The translations under genes were made by a program, and so were the position numbers. A DNA stretch of 44,407 nt from Desulfobulbaceae bacterium (GTDB lineage: Bacteria > Desulfobacterota > Desulfobulbia > Desulfobulbales > BM004), in the NCBI GenBank assembly GCA_002868955.1, contig PKTW01000047.1:1-44407 (forward strand), given 5' to 3'. This document shows positions 23,793-34,604 of the stretch, one piece after another. A model generated the notes under the pieces. The model was given only the letters and a program-made list of their open reading frames with translations, was not told the DNA's origin and searched no databases. How positions within the stretch are numbered: the first letter of the stretch is position 1; every line of letters starts with the position of its first letter.

Positions 23793-25082
23793 TTATGCCA
23801 TAGAAAAGCTTTCAGGGAAAGAGGCTTTTGCGATGGGGAGTTCCGACCATCTTGTCGTGTAGGCAGGAGACTTTTTCATCTGGCGAAAATGCCATTCCTT
23901 GGCAAGGCCGGCAGCAGCGGACTGGATGGTGTCGCGACCCCAGCGTCTGTTGATAATGTCCACTGCTTTCATAAGAGAGGTCTCGTTGCATGGCGCTGGC
24001 GCATGGAAAAGACGCAGCTGTTCATAGTTTTCCGGCACAAGACCATTCAGCAGTACGCCGGCTTTCTGGTAGCGATAACCGGGACGGTATATGGCATTAA
24101 GGGATGCGAGGGCAATCTTGATCAGTGTTGCAGTGTGGGAAGAGGGTGCCGACAGTGTAAAGGTTTGCCGGCTGCAATATTGCGGGGCATCTTTTTTAAA
24201 ACTGTTGGTGCGGATAAAGACGTCAAGAACAGTAGTGCGGAGTCCTTCACTGCGCAGTTTACAGGCAGCCTGCGTGGTATAGGTGGCAACGGCCTCCTGC
24301 AGATCGCCCAGTGTGTAAACCGGCTGCCCGAATGATCTGGAAGTGCAGATCGACTTCTTGGCCGGCCCTGCTTTTTCCAGGGAGATGCAGGGAATACCCC
24401 GCAGCTCCATAGCCGTCCGTAACCCGGTAACAGTCAACTGCTTTCTGATCCAGGTGTCAGCGCAGTTTTTAAGTTCCAGTGCCGTGTGGATGGCCTGCTT
24501 TTTTAAGCGGGCAGCATGGCGGCGCCCTATGCCCCATATGTCACCAACAGGCACTGCAGCCAGCAGTCTGTCTGCAGACTGCTGGTCAGTAATGACGAAT
24601 ATGCCGGCCGCCGAGGAGTTTTTCTTGGCAAGCCGGTTGGCAATTTTTGCCAGGGTCTTGGTGGGGCCGAAACCGATGGAAACCGGTATGCCGGTACGCT
24701 GCTGCACCGTAGTCTTAAGAAAACGGCCCCAGCTTTCAAGATCACAATGTCTTCCTGCCTGAAGCCTGATGAAAGCCTCGTCAATGGAATAGATTTCAAC
24801 ATCCGGCTCCAACTGCATGAGGATGTCCATGACCCGCTGGGAGATATCGCCGTACAGTGGGTAATTGGAGGAGAAGACTGCAACATCATGTTTGCGGATG
24901 AGGGCGTCCTGTTTGAAATAAGGCGTGCCCATGCCAATGCCAAGAGCCTTGGCCTCATTGGAGCGGGCAATGATACAGCCATCGTTGTTGGAAAGCACCA
25001 CCACCGGCCTGTTCATCAGATCCGGCCGGAAAAGGCGTTCGCAGGAGGCATAGAAATTGTTGCAGTCTATGAGCCCGAACAT
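23793..25082 (-). CDS. umuC: DNA polymerase V catalytic subunit UmuC
   Basis: A Y-family translesion polymerase of about 429 residues. The start MFGLIDCNNFYASCE carries the first catalytic Asp, VVVLSNNDGCIIARS is the fingers region, and EIYSIDEAFI the second acidic pair. HhH, little-finger and C-terminal segments (MKAVDIINRRWGRDTIQSAAAG) follow as in UmuC. I chose the ATG at 25082, one base after the umuD stop, because the longer frame adds non-family residues inside umuD. It copies past damaged bases with UmuD' and RecA. Confidence 0.94.
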   Translation of the reverse strand: MFGLIDCNNFYASCERLFRPDLMNRPVVVLSNNDGCIIARSNEAKALGIGMGTPYFKQDALIRKHDVAVFSSNYPLYGDISQRVMDILMQLEPDVEIYSIDEAFIRLQAGRHCDLESWGRFLKTTVQQRTGIPVSIGFGPTKTLAKIANRLAKKNSSAAGIFVITDQQSADRLLAAVPVGDIWGIGRRHAARLKKQAIHTALELKNCADTWIRKQLTVTGLRTAMELRGIPCISLEKAGPAKKSICTSRSFGQPVYTLGDLQEAVATYTTQAACKLRSEGLRTTVLDVFIRTNSFKKDAPQYCSRQTFTLSAPSSHTATLIKIALASLNAIYRPGYRYQKAGVLLNGLVPENYEQLRLFHAPAPCNETSLMKAVDIINRRWGRDTIQSAAAGLAKEWHFRQMKKSPAYTTRWSELPIAKASFPESFSMA

Positions 25083-25083
25083 T

Positions 25084-25539
25084 TCAGAGGCTGTGTATGG
25101 CATAGGTCGCAACTCCCCATATTTCCAACGGTGTTTCCTCGTCAATTTTCAGGTCCGGGTAGTCGGGATTTTCGGCAGCAAGTCGGCAGGAAGTCTTGCT
25201 TTTTATCAGCCGTTTGACCGTCAACTCACCATTGACCACTGCGATGACAATGCTGCCGCTGCAAGGCTCGAGAGAGCGGTCAACAACGAGGATGTCATTG
25301 TCATTGATTCCAGCACCAAGCATAGAGTCCCCTGCCACCCTTACAAAAAAGGTGGCAGCCGGATTTTTCACCAAATGTTCATTGAGATCGAGTTTGCGGT
25401 CAAGGTAGTCATCTGCAGGGGAGGGGAAACCTGCGGAAACCCCGGAAAGAAAGAGCGGCCGCTGCAGGGTGGTCCCGCAGTCTGCAGGGAAAACTGCCTT
25501 GATCGAGGAAGTTTTTTTGATGTGCAGACGTTTATTCAT
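25084..25539 (-). CDS. umuD: UmuD, self-cleaving polymerase V accessory protein
   Basis: A 151-residue LexA/UmuD-type serine peptidase. The cleavage site A36-G37 sits in SAGFPSPADDYLD, the catalytic Ser is S72 (GDSMLGAG) and the catalytic Lys is K109 (TVKRL). RecA filaments should trigger self-cleavage to UmuD'. The ATG overlaps the mltB stop by four bases, and umuC starts one base after the umuD stop, so all three genes should be translationally coupled. I could not find an E. coli-type LexA box near the operon start. Confidence 0.94.
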   Translation of the reverse strand: MNKRLHIKKTSSIKAVFPADCGTTLQRPLFLSGVSAGFPSPADDYLDRKLDLNEHLVKNPAATFFVRVAGDSMLGAGINDNDILVVDRSLEPCSGSIVIAVVNGELTVKRLIKSKTSCRLAAENPDYPDLKIDEETPLEIWGVATYAIHSL

Positions 25540-26744
25540 TTTTTCTCGAGAGATTCAAGCAATTCTGGGGTGGGATGCCCGTCAGCCGGCAGCTTTGCAG
25601 TGCGTTGAAATTCCTTTATGGCCTGGCGGGTCTGTGAACCGATAACGCCGTCGACTGGACCGGGGTCAAAGCCTAGGGCTGCAAGGAGTTCCTGGATTTT
25701 CTCAACCTGGCTGCGGCTGAGCTGCTGTTCCGAGGCTGGACGGGCTGCTGCAAGGGGACCTTTGCCTGATATCCGGTCGGCAAGATGCCCAACTGCAATG
25801 GCATAGAGATCTGACCGGTTCCACTGCAGAATGGTGCGGTAATTATTATAAACGAGGAAGGCAGGGCCTGTATGTCCGGCAGGCAGGATAAGAGAACCTT
25901 TCATTTTCACCTTGGATAGATCGTCGCCATTGATCTTTCTTACCCCGAGAATCTGCCAGGCTGCCAGGGTTTTTTCTACCTCAAGCCCTGTAAGCTCGAG
26001 ATTGAAGGCAGGGGGAAGTTTTACTTCACGGCCCCAGGTTTTGTCTCCCTGCCACCCTGATTTGGACAGGAAGTTTGCCGCAGATGCAAATACGTCCGGC
26101 AGGCTATACCAGATGTCCCGCCGGCCGTCGCCATCCGCATCAACAGCAAAACGGACGAATGTGGAGGGCATGAACTGGGGCTGTCCCATGGCACCTGCCC
26201 AGGAACCGGTCATGTCGCTTGCGGAAATATGCCCAGCGTCAATGATTGAAAGTGCTGCGAGCAGTTCCGTCCGGAAAAAATCGCTTCTTCGCGGGTCATG
26301 GGCCAAGGTTGCCAATGAGCCAATCACCGGGAAACTTCCCAGGTAATCGCCGAAGTTGGTTTCCAGGCCCCAGAAGGCCACGAGAAAGCGGGGCTGGACG
26401 TCATACAGTTTTTCAATACTCTCAAGAAGTTCTGCATGAAGCTCAAGGAGCATGCGTCCCCGTTCAATCCGGCTTTCGGTTACGCGTGCGTCAAGATAGC
26501 CCCAGAACGTCTGGGTAAATTCCGGCTGTCTTCTGTCCAGTTCAATAATCCGGGGAATCGGCTGGAGATTATCCAGGGTCGCATGCAGGGTTGCTTCGCT
26601 GATGCCCTTTGTCCGGGCCTCCTGTCGTAAATCTTCCAGCCAGCGTGAAAATTCCTCGCTGCATTGACCTGGCTGGGCCAGGGCGGCAAGAGAGGTTGCA
26701 ATAATAGCGAAGATGAGTATGTATTTTTTCAAGATCTGAGCCAT
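25536..26744 (-). CDS. Lytic murein transglycosylase B family, with peptidoglycan-binding domain
   Basis: A 402-residue secreted enzyme. Residues 1-28 are a signal peptide (hydrophobic run, then LAQPGQCSEE); no clear lipobox is seen. The MltB core follows, with the catalytic Glu in FWGLETNFGDYLGSFP (about residue 130) and GSWAGAMGQPQFMPSTF. A C-terminal PG_binding_1 domain (about 345-400: LLAALGFDPGPVDGVIGSQTRQAIKEFQ) anchors it to the wall. It cuts glycan strands to give 1,6-anhydromuropeptides. Its stop overlaps the umuD start, which is an odd pairing of cell-wall and mutagenesis genes. Confidence 0.92.
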   Translation of the reverse strand: MAQILKKYILIFAIIATSLAALAQPGQCSEEFSRWLEDLRQEARTKGISEATLHATLDNLQPIPRIIELDRRQPEFTQTFWGYLDARVTESRIERGRMLLELHAELLESIEKLYDVQPRFLVAFWGLETNFGDYLGSFPVIGSLATLAHDPRRSDFFRTELLAALSIIDAGHISASDMTGSWAGAMGQPQFMPSTFVRFAVDADGDGRRDIWYSLPDVFASAANFLSKSGWQGDKTWGREVKLPPAFNLELTGLEVEKTLAAWQILGVRKINGDDLSKVKMKGSLILPAGHTGPAFLVYNNYRTILQWNRSDLYAIAVGHLADRISGKGPLAAARPASEQQLSRSQVEKIQELLAALGFDPGPVDGVIGSQTRQAIKEFQRTAKLPADGHPTPELLESLEKK

Positions 26745-26845
26745 GTGGTTCGAGTTGTCCGTAACAAATAATTAACCGGAAGAATCAAATTTATATATAC
26801 AACAAAGATTCATATTTTCCCAAAGTTAATAGCTTGCTCATAGAA

Positions 26846-27724
26846 TTAAACGCATGGCGCAACAGTGCTGAACCCGTGGAGCAAGGCGGTAAGATCCCGG
26901 TGAAGAAAGGTATTTGATGCCAGGAGCTCAGGGATGAATGGCGAAAAAGGAGAACCGTTAAAGTTTGAAAGTGCGCCGCCGGCCTCTTCAACCAGTAAAT
27001 ATCCGGCAGCAGTATCCCAGGGTTTGAGCCCGATCTCCCAGAATGCGTCTAATCTGCCGCAGGCGAGGTATGCCAGGTCCAGTGCGGCTGCACCAGGTCT
27101 TCTCACTCCCTGCGTGTGTGTCAGGACTGTCTTAAGCATAGCCAGAATGGCGTCGGTTCTTTCTTGGAGATCATAGGGAAAACCCGTTGCCACCAGTGCA
27201 TTGTGCAGCGCAGAAACTTCAGACACTTTTATGCGTTGATCATTCAGCCATGCGCCTCCGGTACGCGTTGCACAGAACAGTTCTTTTTGAATGGGACTGT
27301 AGATGACGCCTATCTGGCTTTTTCCCCTGTCATAAAAGGCAATGGAGACAGCAAACCAGGGAAAATTGTGGGCAAAGTTTGTGGTGCCGTCAAGGGGATC
27401 AATGATCCAGACAGGTTCTTCGGGTATCTTTTCATACGAGGCAAACGATTCTTCAGAAAGGATTTTTATTTCAGGCAAGGTGTCCCGCAGGACATCAAGA
27501 ATCAATTCTTCTGCAGCCAGATCTGCTTCAGTTACCAGATCTATTGGGCCTTTGTGGCGAATTTGATGCGGTTGATCATAAAGCTCCTGCAGAAGAGCCC
27601 CTGCTTTTACTGCTGCCGCTGCTGCTACCCGGAGCAGATTTTGCAGATCCGGAGTGCTGCAGTGCTGTAAACAATGCTCAATTGTCATTGCCGTATGCTG
27701 CATGTCTGATTTTTTCCCAGGCAT
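26846..27724 (-). CDS. suhB: Inositol monophosphatase family protein (SuhB-like)
   Basis: A 270-292-residue phosphatase. Metal-site motifs are complete: KGPIDLVTEAD, ILSEES (Glu of the second motif), WIIDPLDGTTNFAHNFPWFAVSIA and the C-terminal WEIGLKPWDTAAGYLLVEEAGG. It would hydrolyse inositol-1-phosphate or related sugar phosphates; SuhB homologues also act in rRNA transcription. The start is uncertain: ATGs at 27724, 27703 and 27688 are in frame, and the last overlaps the stop of the upstream ParB-like gene by 11 bases. The first 20 residues of the long form are not family-like. Confidence 0.88.
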   Translation of the reverse strand: MPGKKSDMQHTAMTIEHCLQHCSTPDLQNLLRVAAAAAVKAGALLQELYDQPHQIRHKGPIDLVTEADLAAEELILDVLRDTLPEIKILSEESFASYEKIPEEPVWIIDPLDGTTNFAHNFPWFAVSIAFYDRGKSQIGVIYSPIQKELFCATRTGGAWLNDQRIKVSEVSALHNALVATGFPYDLQERTDAILAMLKTVLTHTQGVRRPGAAALDLAYLACGRLDAFWEIGLKPWDTAAGYLLVEEAGGALSNFNGSPFSPFIPELLASNTFLHRDLTALLHGFSTVAPCV

Positions 27725-28637
27725 CCTGCAAAGATTTCCTGTTCGAAAAAGTGATTGAAAGGATCATTGAATCATCTTCAAAAAATGGTGTATGCGCCAC
27801 TGAAATATTTTTGGGTAATTGCATTGCAGCAATGAAGTGCCTGAATTCTTCGGCCGCCTGACTGAATCGTGGCATGTGTTTACGCGATAACCAGAGCATC
27901 AGGTTTTTGGTTTTCTGCGGCGGATTTGCATCTTGGTGATGCAGAATTCCCTGCACCTCATCATTGTCTAACAATGCGGCTATACTCATATTAGCGCGGC
28001 TGGCTAACTCTCTGCATATGTTCAGCAGTTTTTTCTGGAAGCTGAAGCTAAGCCGCAGGGATGTTATAATTTCAAAAAGGGCCATTCGGTCCTGAGGAGA
28101 TAATAAAATAAAGTCATAAGCAACTGTTTCACTTAGCGTTCCGTGATGAAGGCTGCGGCGAATCGGATCTTCAAGATCGAACAGTCTAATGGTGTGCTTT
28201 ATGGAAAACGGAGCAGGTGCAAGCCCCAATCGTGGCAGAAAATCTCTGATAATTTGGCTTTCATCGGTAATTGCAGTTATTTTTTGCAGAAAAATAGCCT
28301 TTTCAATCGTTGTTAACTTCCGGGCAAGTTGAACTTCTTCAAGTAGAAGAGAAAAAACATCAAGCTCTGGAACATGACGGTAAATGACCAGGCAGCCACA
28401 TGCGCTTTCTGTATCAAGTGCCTGCAAGGCCAGTAATCTTTTTCTGCCTGATACAATTATATAAAAGTCCGGGGTGGTTTCCCTGACAATAGGGGGGTGC
28501 AGGATTCCATGCCTGGAAATTGATTCAGTCAGTGATTCATCAGGAACGATATCCAGCTCCGGAGAAAGAGAGTAAGAGAAATCGCCAAAGTCAATATGCG
28601 AAAGAGCAATGTTTTTAAAATTGAGGATCTGGCTCAT
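27678..28637 (-). CDS. ParB N-terminal-domain (ParB/Srx-like) protein without ParA
   Basis: A 319-residue protein. Residues 30-115 resemble the ParB nuclease/CTPase-type N-terminal domain: LTESISRHGILHPPIVRE (box I), YIIVSGRKRLLALQAL in place of GERRxRA, then LLEEVQLARKLTTIEKAIF in place of the ENxxRxDLxPxE helix. The central part is helical and could include the helix-turn-helix; the C-terminal 80 residues are of unknown fold. No parA or parS-like repeats are nearby, and it lies between an IHF gene and suhB, so it is probably a chromosomal regulator-like paralogue and not a partition system. Its stop overlaps the start region of suhB. Confidence 0.72.
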   Translation of the reverse strand: MSQILNFKNIALSHIDFGDFSYSLSPELDIVPDESLTESISRHGILHPPIVRETTPDFYIIVSGRKRLLALQALDTESACGCLVIYRHVPELDVFSLLLEEVQLARKLTTIEKAIFLQKITAITDESQIIRDFLPRLGLAPAPFSIKHTIRLFDLEDPIRRSLHHGTLSETVAYDFILLSPQDRMALFEIITSLRLSFSFQKKLLNICRELASRANMSIAALLDNDEVQGILHHQDANPPQKTKNLMLWLSRKHMPRFSQAAEEFRHFIAAMQLPKNISVAHTPFFEDDSMILSITFSNRKSLQDAWEKIRHAAYGNDN

Positions 28638-28649
28638 GGGGATACAGAA

Positions 28650-28692
28650 AAAAAATTAAAAAGGAGGTCGCCCAGTTATGGGGAAACCTCCT
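28650..28692 (-). terminator. Rho-independent terminator downstream of the IHF/HU gene
   Basis: AGGAGGT (28662-28668) pairs with ACCTCCT (28686-28692), with further C/G pairs inside. On the minus strand the stem runs into a T-rich tract. It lies about 60 bases after the IHF/HU stop and just before the ParB-like start. Confidence 0.7.
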
Positions 28693-28752
28693 AAAATGAC
28701 AATGCAGGAAAATAACAAAAACCGGATAAGCTATTTGCTTTTGTAAGGAGCG

Positions 28753-29037
28753 CTAATCATTAATTTTTGTGCGCAGTATTCCTGAAGGTTTAAAAGTGAT
28801 CACCCGTCTTGGTTCAAGGATAAGCTCTGCGCCGGTCTGCGGATTTCTTCCCCGCCTGGCATTTTTATCCTTGACGTTGAACTTTCCAAAACCGCTGATT
28901 AAAAGTTCTTCCCCGCCGGCTAAGCAATTCTTCATTGTACTCAACAAGGCCTCGACAGCGTGCGTAGCCTGGGCTTTTGTCAGGTTGTTATGACTTTTAT
29001 ATACCTTTTGGACAAGGTCAGCCTTTGTAAGAGTCAT
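28753..29037 (-). CDS. HU/IHF-family DNA-bending protein, IHF-alpha-like
   Basis: A 94-residue protein with the DNABII pattern: MTLTKADLVQKVYK start, ISGFGKFNVKDKNARRGRNPQTGAE and the beta-arm followed by RRVITFKPSGILR. The MTLTKAD start and the RNPQTG arm favour the IHF alpha type. Such proteins bend DNA sharply and act in transcription, recombination and replication. The ATG at 29037 has an excellent ribosome site (AAGGAGG, 8 bases away); a start 13 codons upstream is less likely. It is followed by a terminator, so it is likely a single-gene unit. Confidence 0.9.
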   Translation of the reverse strand: MTLTKADLVQKVYKSHNNLTKAQATHAVEALLSTMKNCLAGGEELLISGFGKFNVKDKNARRGRNPQTGAELILEPRRVITFKPSGILRTKIND

Positions 29038-29257
29038 ATGCCAAGGTCCTCCTTTTTTGAATAATATAATCGACAACTAATCAAAATTACTGCTATTTGT
29101 CAAGAACTGAAAAAAATAGTTCTTTTTGCTCGCAACCAAGAATGTATCACTGTTGCACCAAAGGACCTGTGCAGGTAATTTTGCGCTGATGTTATCAGCA
29201 GGAAAAAGCTCGGCTTTCGACCATCATTGTTTGTCAGGCGCAACAGGCCGGTACTCG

Positions 29258-31796
<2,539 letters not shown>

Positions 31797-31956
31797 AATT
31801 TCCTCACTTCAGGTGAATTTTCAGCTAACATGGAATATAAATAGAAGATTTCATCATATCCCTATGTACCAAGTTTTTAATATTAAACGAAATAATATAT
31901 TAAAACAATAGTGCAAATGATCATGTTCGATGCAAAAAAATGTCCAATTAACTTAG

Positions 31957-31985
31957 TTGACAAGATGGAAATGATTTAATAAAAT
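31957..31985 (+). promoter_or_regulatory. Near-consensus sigma-70 promoter for the PxxKW gene
   Basis: TTGACA (31957-31962), a 17-base spacer and TAAAAT (31980-31985) match 6/6 and 5/6. Transcription would start near 31992, with a leader of about 160 bases. The 31797-32152 gap is strongly A/T-rich and shows no gene or repeat of note. Confidence 0.65.
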
Positions 31986-32152
31986 ATTTTGTTTTGCATT
32001 TGCAATCAATAAAGCTTGATGCGGCCAACTATTATTAATGCAAAGATTAAGCCATTGTTTCATTTTCAAGAATTTAAATAGTTAAAAAATAGAGTTCAAA
32101 ACCGAAAATAAAAAAATTGCTTACAAATATTTTTTTGAAGGAGTCAGATGAC

Positions 32153-32368
32153 ATGCAGAGTTTTTTTAAGCCTATAATTGAAAAATGTGATGGTTGCGAG
32201 AGAATAATTGCTGAAGACAATGAAAGATTTTGTAAAACCTATGCAAATCCAGAGGCCAAATGGCGAAACGGCTTTTGCAATTTTGCTACCCACGCCAAAC
32301 CGGAAATAATTGTCCAAAAAGTCAGAATCAATCCCTTGAAGGCTTCGAAAAGGGCTTCAGGCAAATGA
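32153..32368 (+). CDS. PxxKW family cysteine-rich protein
   Basis: A 71-residue protein with a compact cysteine core: KCDGCERII, FCKTYANPEAKW (the PxxKW motif) and GFCNFATHAK. The four cysteines suggest a metal or cluster site. This family is common in Desulfobacterota; its role is unknown. The ATG at 32153 has GAAGGAG nine bases upstream; the longer frame from 32117 has no ribosome site. It is a stand-alone gene with a strong promoter and a strong terminator, so it is likely well expressed. Confidence 0.82.
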   Translation: MQSFFKPIIEKCDGCERIIAEDNERFCKTYANPEAKWRNGFCNFATHAKPEIIVQKVRINPLKASKRASGK

Positions 32369-32410
32369 CATAGATCCTTATTACCCTCCTTAGCATCCTA
32401 CCAAATTAGC

Positions 32411-32445
32411 AAAAGCTCCTTCCGGAATCTCTGGAAGGAGCTTTT
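32411..32445. terminator. Bidirectional Rho-independent terminator
   Basis: AAAAGCTCCTTCC (32411-32423) and GGAAGGAGCTTTT (32433-32445) are perfect 13-base arms around a 9-base loop. It can end both the PxxKW gene (plus) and ugd (minus). Confidence 0.9.
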
Positions 32446-32460
32446 GGGTTCGAGAAAAGA

Positions 32461-33771
32461 TCAAGATCTCCCGACCCCAAAATATGTAAAGCCAAGTTCT
32501 TTCAGGCTCTCCGGTTCGTATACATTCCGGAGATCAACAAATACCGCTTTTCTCATAAGGGATCGTATTCTTTCCAGGTCAAGTGCCCGGTACTGATTCC
32601 ATTCTGTCATCAGAACCAAAGCATCAGCGCCATCACAGACCTGGTATGGATTTTCCATGTATTCAATACCTGCCGGCAGATACTTTCTCGCCTCTTTCAT
32701 CCCCTGGGGGTCATGAACTTTAATTTTTGCGCCTTTTTCATGAAGAACAGGCAAAATTGTCAGAGAAGGAGCATCCCGCATGTCATCTGTTTCAGGTTTG
32801 AAGGTCAGCCCTAAGATACCAATTGTTTTTTTCGTCTCATTCCCTCCCAGAGAATCACGGATTTTTTTGATCATCCTTGCTTTTTGTGCAGAATTAACTT
32901 CCACGGCAGCTTCGACAATACGTGCTCCGGTGCCCTGTTCCTGAGCCATCCGGATAAGGGCCAGGGTATCTTTGGGAAAACATGATCCTCCGTATCCAGG
33001 GCCTGGGTGCAGAAACTTTGAGCCAATCCGGCCGTCTAGGCCTATGCCTTTGACCAATGTTATGACATCAGCGCCAAGATTTTCACATAAGGTTGCTATT
33101 TCATTTATATAGCTGATCTTGACCGCAAGAAAAGCATTTGCTGCATATTTAATCAGTTCAGCTGTTTCAATATTTGCTTGCACAATGGGTGTTTCGATCA
33201 GGTAGAGGGGCTTGTATATATCCCGCAGAACATCTGCAGCGCGTTCAGTTTCCACCCCGATCACCACCCTGTCTGGCCGCATGAAGTCGTTGATTGCAGC
33301 ACCTTCACGGAGAAACTCAGGATTAGATGCAATGTCAAAATCTGCATTCGGGTTGGCTTCTCTGATAATTCTGGCAATCTGGCGGGCTGTGCCAACAGGG
33401 GCCGTGCTTTTATTGACTATCAGTGTATAGCCTGTCAGAAGCGGTGCTATTTCCCTGGCGGCTTCGTAGATAAAGGAAAGATCGGCATAACCGTCCCCGC
33501 GTCTGGTTGAAGGTGTGCCAACCGCAATAAATATCGTGTCAGCCCAGGGGACCGCCTTGTTTGCATCCGTGCCAAATTGCAAGCGGTTTTCCTGGATGTT
33601 TTTCTGGACAAGATTCTGCAAACCCGGCTCATAGAGAGGGATTTCCCCGGACTGCAGCTCACTGATTTTACGGATGTCCTTATCAATACAAAAGATCTCA
33701 TGGCCAAACTCAGAAAAGCAGGTACCGGTTACAAGTCCGACATACCCTGTCCCAATGATAGTTATTTTCAT
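32461..33771 (-). CDS. ugd: UDP-glucose 6-dehydrogenase
   Basis: A 436-residue enzyme. The NAD-binding start is MKITIIGTGYVGLVTGTCFS, the IFIAVGTPSTRRGDGYADLS segment follows, and the catalytic Cys is in GYGGSCFPKDTLAL. LTFKPETDDMRDAPSL is the C-terminal domain signature. It oxidises UDP-glucose to UDP-glucuronate for surface sugars. It is downstream of yggS by 101 bases with its own promoter-like sequence, so it may be expressed separately from tatD-yggS. Confidence 0.95.
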   Translation of the reverse strand: MKITIIGTGYVGLVTGTCFSEFGHEIFCIDKDIRKISELQSGEIPLYEPGLQNLVQKNIQENRLQFGTDANKAVPWADTIFIAVGTPSTRRGDGYADLSFIYEAAREIAPLLTGYTLIVNKSTAPVGTARQIARIIREANPNADFDIASNPEFLREGAAINDFMRPDRVVIGVETERAADVLRDIYKPLYLIETPIVQANIETAELIKYAANAFLAVKISYINEIATLCENLGADVITLVKGIGLDGRIGSKFLHPGPGYGGSCFPKDTLALIRMAQEQGTGARIVEAAVEVNSAQKARMIKKIRDSLGGNETKKTIGILGLTFKPETDDMRDAPSLTILPVLHEKGAKIKVHDPQGMKEARKYLPAGIEYMENPYQVCDGADALVLMTEWNQYRALDLERIRSLMRKAVFVDLRNVYEPESLKELGFTYFGVGRS

Positions 33772-33839
33772 CTGTAAACTCCGGTTGCGTTATCCTTAAT
33801 AAGTTATTGATAAATTAAGACAGCTATCTATAAATAATG

Positions 33840-33869
33840 ACTATAATGTTTCAGGACATATAATTGCAA
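33840..33869 (-). promoter_or_regulatory. Possible promoter for ugd
   Basis: On the minus strand TTGCAA (33869-33864) and TATAGT (33845-33840) are 18 bases apart, 4/6 and 5/6 matches, with a leader of about 60 bases. Confidence 0.45.
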
Positions 33870-33872
33870 AGA

Positions 33873-34574
33873 TTAATGGGTGCGGGCACCAAATAGTGCT
33901 GTTCCTATGCGCACCACTGTTGCACCTTCTTCGATTGCCACTTCAAAATCACCGGACATTCCCATGGAGAGCTCGACCGGTCCATGCTGGCCTAATAAAC
34001 CTTTGGCTGTGAGTGCTTCAGACAGTTGCCGCAGGTGCTTGAAAAACGGACGGGTATTTTCAGGGTCAGGGCAATAGGGCGGCATGGTCATAAGACCTGT
34101 AATCCGCAGAAATTGACACTGGATAAGCCCGTGTAAAAGTTTTTCACAATCTTCGGGGCGAACCCCTGATTTTTGTTTTTCGGCGCCGATGTTGACCTGC
34201 ACATATGCTTCTAGTGTTTTATTTAAAGCTGCACAATGTTTTTCAAGTGCCAGTCCCAATTTAATATTATCAACTGTTTCAATGACATCAAATAATTCTG
34301 CACTTTTTTTTGCCTTATTGCTCTGCAGGTTTCCGATGAAATGGAACACCACTTTTCGACTTGCCAGATTTTGTATATAGGGGATTTTTTCAACGGCCTC
34401 CTGCACGTAGTTTTCCCCAAAAACAGAATGGCCGATATCTATAGCCGCTAAAATTCTTTCAGACGGAATGCGTTTGGATACTGCGACCAGTTTTATATTC
34501 GCTGGTGAGCGGTTGACACGCGAGGCAGCCCTGGCAATGCGATGTTTAATGTTTGTCAAGTTCTCGAGTATCAT
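33873..34574 (-). CDS. yggS: YggS-family PLP homeostasis protein
   Basis: A 233-residue single-domain, alanine-racemase-fold protein. [15 protein letters not shown] carries the PLP-binding Lys, and [39 protein letters not shown] and [28 protein letters not shown] are the family motifs. It binds pyridoxal phosphate and balances vitamin B6 and amino-acid pools without known catalysis. It lies 30 bases downstream of tatD. Confidence 0.94.
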   Translation of the reverse strand: MILENLTNIKHRIARAASRVNRSPANIKLVAVSKRIPSERILAAIDIGHSVFGENYVQEAVEKIPYIQNLASRKVVFHFIGNLQSNKAKKSAELFDVIETVDNIKLGLALEKHCAALNKTLEAYVQVNIGAEKQKSGVRPEDCEKLLHGLIQCQFLRITGLMTMPPYCPDPENTRPFFKHLRQLSEALTAKGLLGQHGPVELSMGMSGDFEVAIEEGATVVRIGTALFGARTH

Positions 34575-34604
34575 AAGCTGATTGCAAAATTATCATATGT
34601 AGCA

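Noticed and set aside
26745-26845. LexA box for the mltB-umuDC operon
   Set aside because: No CTGT-N8-ACAG site, and no other palindrome that I could defend as an SOS box, is visible upstream of mltB.
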